NCBI GenBank assembly: GCA_012514545.1
Contig: JAAZAC010000152.1
Span: forward strand, 1 to 8,101
DNA from: Actinomycetales bacterium
Lineage (GTDB): Bacteria > Actinomycetota > Actinomycetes > Actinomycetales > Cellulomonadaceae
DNA length: 8,101 bases
Direction: 5' to 3'
Numbering within the stretch: the stretch's first letter is position 1; the number at the start of each line of letters is the position of its first letter. The notes below the pieces were generated by a model. It did not search any database. It was not told the origin of the DNA and was given only the letters and a program-made list of their open reading frames with translations. The position numbers were made by a program, and so were the translations under genes. Below, piece by piece: positions 5,730 to 8,101 of this stretch.

Positions 5730-6740
5730 CTAGTCGGCGGCCTCGCCGGCGATGCGCACGACGACGGCGCCGCGCTTGCGCCCGGTGTCGACGTACCGGT
5801 GCGCCTCGACGATCCGGTCGAGGTCGTAGGTCCGGTCGACCACCGGGCGGATCGCGCCCGTCTCGGCGAGGCGCAGCAGGGCGGCGAGGTCGTCGGCGGT
5901 CGCGCGCGGGCTGCCGCCGACGACGCGGCGGCCGCGCAGCCGGTGCCAGGGCAGCGCGAGGAGGGCCCCGAGGCTCCCCACGACGACGAGGTGCGCACCG
6001 CCGGGCCGCAGGACGCGGCGTGCGCGCCGCAGCGGCGCGTTGCCCACGCAGTCGACGACGACGTCGAACGTGCGCGGACCGCCGAGGGCGTCCTCGACGG
6101 CGTAGTCGACGACGTCGTCCGCACCCAGGCCCCGGACGAGGTCGGCGTTGCGCGCGCTGCACACGCCGGTGACGCGGGCCCCCGCGTGCTTCGCCAGCTG
6201 CACCGCGAGCACGCCGACGGCGCCCGACGCGCCGTTGACGAGGACCTCGGCCCCGGGGCGCAGGCGGGCCGCGCGCAGGAACGCGAGCGCCGTCGCGCCG
6301 CCGAAGAGGAGCGCGACGGCGTCCTCGAGCGACAGGCCGTCCGGGACGTGCGCCACCGCGTCGGCGGGGACGGAGACGTACTCGGCGTGGCCGCCGAAGC
6401 GGTCGCCGGTGGGGGCGGCGACCCGGTCGCCCGGGCGGACGCCCGTCGCCTCCGCGCCGACCTCCTCGACGACGCCGGCCGCCGTCATCCCGAGGACGCT
6501 GCGGCGCGGTCGGCGGAACCCGAGCAGGAACGGCGCGACGACGCCGAACCCGGGCGGCAGGTCCCGCGCGCGCATCCGGTGGTCCGCGACGCTGACGTCG
6601 GAGGCGACCACGCGGACGAGCACGTCGCGCGGGCCCGGGGTCGGGCGCGGTACGCGCTCGAGCGACACCACCTCCGGGGGGCCGTACTCGCGGTGCACGG
6701 CGGCGCGCATGAGGACCGGGCGGGTCGTCGTGGTGTCCAT
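5730..6740 (-). CDS. Zinc-free quinone oxidoreductase-like MDR enzyme, NAD(P)-dependent
   Basis: Medium-chain dehydrogenase/reductase of 336 residues, likely reducing quinones or enone-type electrophiles with NADPH. The GroES-like N-terminal domain (about 12-125) contains GPPEVVSLERVPRPTPGPRDVLVRV and LGMTAAGVVEEVG. The Rossmann domain has the nucleotide-binding loop LVNGASGAVG (167-176), followed by AVQLAKHAGARVTGVCSARN and GLGADDVVDY. The catalytic-zinc Cys of alcohol dehydrogenases is missing (SDVSVADHR in its place), and there is no structural four-Cys zinc lobe, so this belongs with zeta-crystallin/QOR types. ATG 6740 is supported by GAGGAG about 5 nt upstream; the family-typical start would be near Met11, so the first 10 residues may be a non-conserved extension. 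It is divergent from a TetR-family gene across an operator-like repeat, the standard layout for an inducible detoxification enzyme, and leads into the glycosyltransferase gene. Confidence 0.92.
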   Translation of the reverse strand: MDTTTTRPVLMRAAVHREYGPPEVVSLERVPRPTPGPRDVLVRVVASDVSVADHRMRARDLPPGFGVVAPFLLGFRRPRRSVLGMTAAGVVEEVGAEATGVRPGDRVAAPTGDRFGGHAEYVSVPADAVAHVPDGLSLEDAVALLFGGATALAFLRAARLRPGAEVLVNGASGAVGVLAVQLAKHAGARVTGVCSARNADLVRGLGADDVVDYAVEDALGGPRTFDVVVDCVGNAPLRRARRVLRPGGAHLVVVGSLGALLALPWHRLRGRRVVGGSPRATADDLAALLRLAETGAIRPVVDRTYDLDRIVEAHRYVDTGRKRGAVVVRIAGEAAD

Positions 6741-6774
6741 GGTCGCTCCTCGGCCGGAACCCGCCGGCAGTCGG

Positions 6775-6805
6775 ACCTTACTACGTAAGGTTTACGCCGT
6801 AAGGT
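6775..6805. promoter_or_regulatory. Tandem palindromic operator for the divergent TetR-family regulator
   Basis: ACCTTAC-TAC-GTAAGGT (6775-6791) is a perfect 7-3-7 inverted repeat. A 15-nt block CTTACTACGTAAGGT (6777-6791) is repeated 14 bp on as TTTACGCCGTAAGGT (6791-6805), again with TTAC-N3-GTAA symmetry. The repeats lie between the TetR-family gene and the oxidoreductase gene, 35 bp from the latter's start. Each strand contains TAAGGT, which fits TAnnnT -10 hexamers, so binding would probably occlude both promoters. Negative autoregulation and repression of the oxidoreductase-glycosyltransferase pair is the likely outcome. Confidence 0.75.
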
Positions 6806-6870
6806 ACGGTGAGGCCGACCCCGCGTCAACGGTTTCGCGGCAGGAGACCGCGAGGTGAGAAGGTGGCCGG

Positions 6871-7563
6871 GTGGCGGAGCCCAGCACGACGACACGGCGC
6901 CGCGGGCGGCTGACGCGCGACGCCGTCCTGCGCCGCGCGGTCGAGATCGCCGACGCGCACGGCGTCGAGGCGCTGACGATGCGCCGGCTCGCCGAGGACC
7001 TCGGCGTGGAGGCGATGTCCCTCTACCACCACGTCGACGGCAAGGACGGCCTGCTCGACGGCGTCGTCGAGCTGGTGCTCGAGGAGGTGCTCGACGCCGT
7101 GGGGCGCCTCGAGGAGGACGAGTCGACCCGACCGGAGGACTGGAAGGCCGCCGTCCGCGCGCGCGTCCTCGCGGCGCGGACGGTCATGCTCCGTCACCGG
7201 TGGGCGCCGGCCGTCATGGAGCAGCGCGACCGCATCGGGCTGGCCGCGGCACGGCACGTCGACGGCGTCGTCGGGATCATGCTCGGCGCGGGCCTGCCGG
7301 CCGACCTCGTCCACCACGCGCTCCACGCGCTCGGCAGCCGCCTCTACGGGTTCGCGCAGGAGCTGGGCGAGCCGAAGGACGATGCGGACGCCGAGGCGAT
7401 GGCCGCGATGGTGCCGCTCGTGCCGCACCTCGCCGCCATGCTCTCCCAGGTGGCGCACGACGACCCCGACAGCACGCTCGGCTGGTGCGACGACCAGACC
7501 GAGTTCGAGTTCGGGCTCGACCTGCTGCTCGACGGGCTCGAGCGCCGCGCCCGCGGCGCCTGA
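6871..7563 (+). CDS. TetR-family transcriptional regulator (TetR_C-type ligand domain)
   Basis: One-component repressor of 230 residues. The N-terminal helix-turn-helix domain spans about 13-60 (LTRDAVLRRAVEIADAHGVEALTMRRLAEDLGVEAMSLYHHVDGKDGL in order, recognition helix around 46-55). The long all-helical C-terminal domain (about 65-228) resembles the tetracycline repressor-like ligand-binding and dimerisation domain. The start is GTG at 6871, with AGAAGG 7 nt upstream. The gene is divergent from the MDR oxidoreductase, with a tandem palindromic operator in the 130-bp gap. By family precedent it binds there and releases on an effector, probably a substrate or toxic analogue handled by the oxidoreductase; the ligand cannot be read from sequence. 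It is convergent with guaA, 37 bp apart, and I see no clear terminator hairpin between them. Confidence 0.92.
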   Translation: MAEPSTTTRRRGRLTRDAVLRRAVEIADAHGVEALTMRRLAEDLGVEAMSLYHHVDGKDGLLDGVVELVLEEVLDAVGRLEEDESTRPEDWKAAVRARVLAARTVMLRHRWAPAVMEQRDRIGLAAARHVDGVVGIMLGAGLPADLVHHALHALGSRLYGFAQELGEPKDDADAEAMAAMVPLVPHLAAMLSQVAHDDPDSTLGWCDDQTEFEFGLDLLLDGLERRARGA

Positions 7564-7598
7564 GCCCTGCCCGCGGCGCCCGACGGCCCCGGCGCCCG

Positions 7599-8101
<503 letters not shown>

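Noticed and set aside
4372..6162. Minus-strand frame of 596 codons over the glycosyltransferase and oxidoreductase
   Set aside because: Low-complexity Arg/Ala/Gly shadow of two well-recognised genes in other frames.

Overview
The window is very GC-rich, with genes packed on both strands and GC-ending codons throughout. Gene content points to an actinobacterium: PspC-domain signalling proteins, a GT4 glycosyltransferase, and a small membrane-protein family often labelled 'LigA' in Cellulomonas-like genomes. A Micrococcales (Cellulomonas-type) host is my best guess, but this is inference from gene content only.

Left part (1-3843): a cell-envelope stress signalling locus. On the minus strand a sensor histidine kinase with an N-terminal PspC domain (469-1710) overlaps by 8 bp the start of a NarL/LuxR-type response regulator (1-476, cut by the window edge before its DNA-binding domain). 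Divergently, on the plus strand, lies a 512-residue membrane protein with a PspC domain, a long Pro/Gly linker and a LiaF-like C-terminal domain (1871-3409). It is followed, with a 1-bp overlap, by a small two-helix membrane protein (3409-3843). This arrangement matches the EsrISR three-component system described in Corynebacterium glutamicum, where EsrI, a PspC membrane protein encoded divergently, inhibits EsrSR until lipid II-directed antibiotics or other envelope stress relieve it. The 160-bp divergent intergenic region carries a helically phased series of TCAGGGT boxes that look like operator sites.

Middle (3844-4598): a strong inverted repeat forms a probable bidirectional terminator between the signalling operon and a convergent minus-strand gene for a 145-residue two-helix membrane protein (3913-4350). 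Upstream of that gene is a copy of the same GGATTCAGGGT box, which suggests, but does not prove, that it shares regulation with the Esr-like locus. The 248-bp gap beyond it holds only a short palindrome and an AT-richer patch.

Right part (4599-8101): a minus-strand pair encodes a zinc-free quinone oxidoreductase-like MDR enzyme (5730-6740) and a GT4 glycosyltransferase (4599-5720), 9 nt apart. A TetR-family regulator (6871-7563) is divergent from them, and the 130-bp region between carries a clear tandem palindromic operator (GTAAGGT half-sites). Convergent with the TetR gene is the C-terminal end of GMP synthase, guaA (7601-8101, cut by the window edge).
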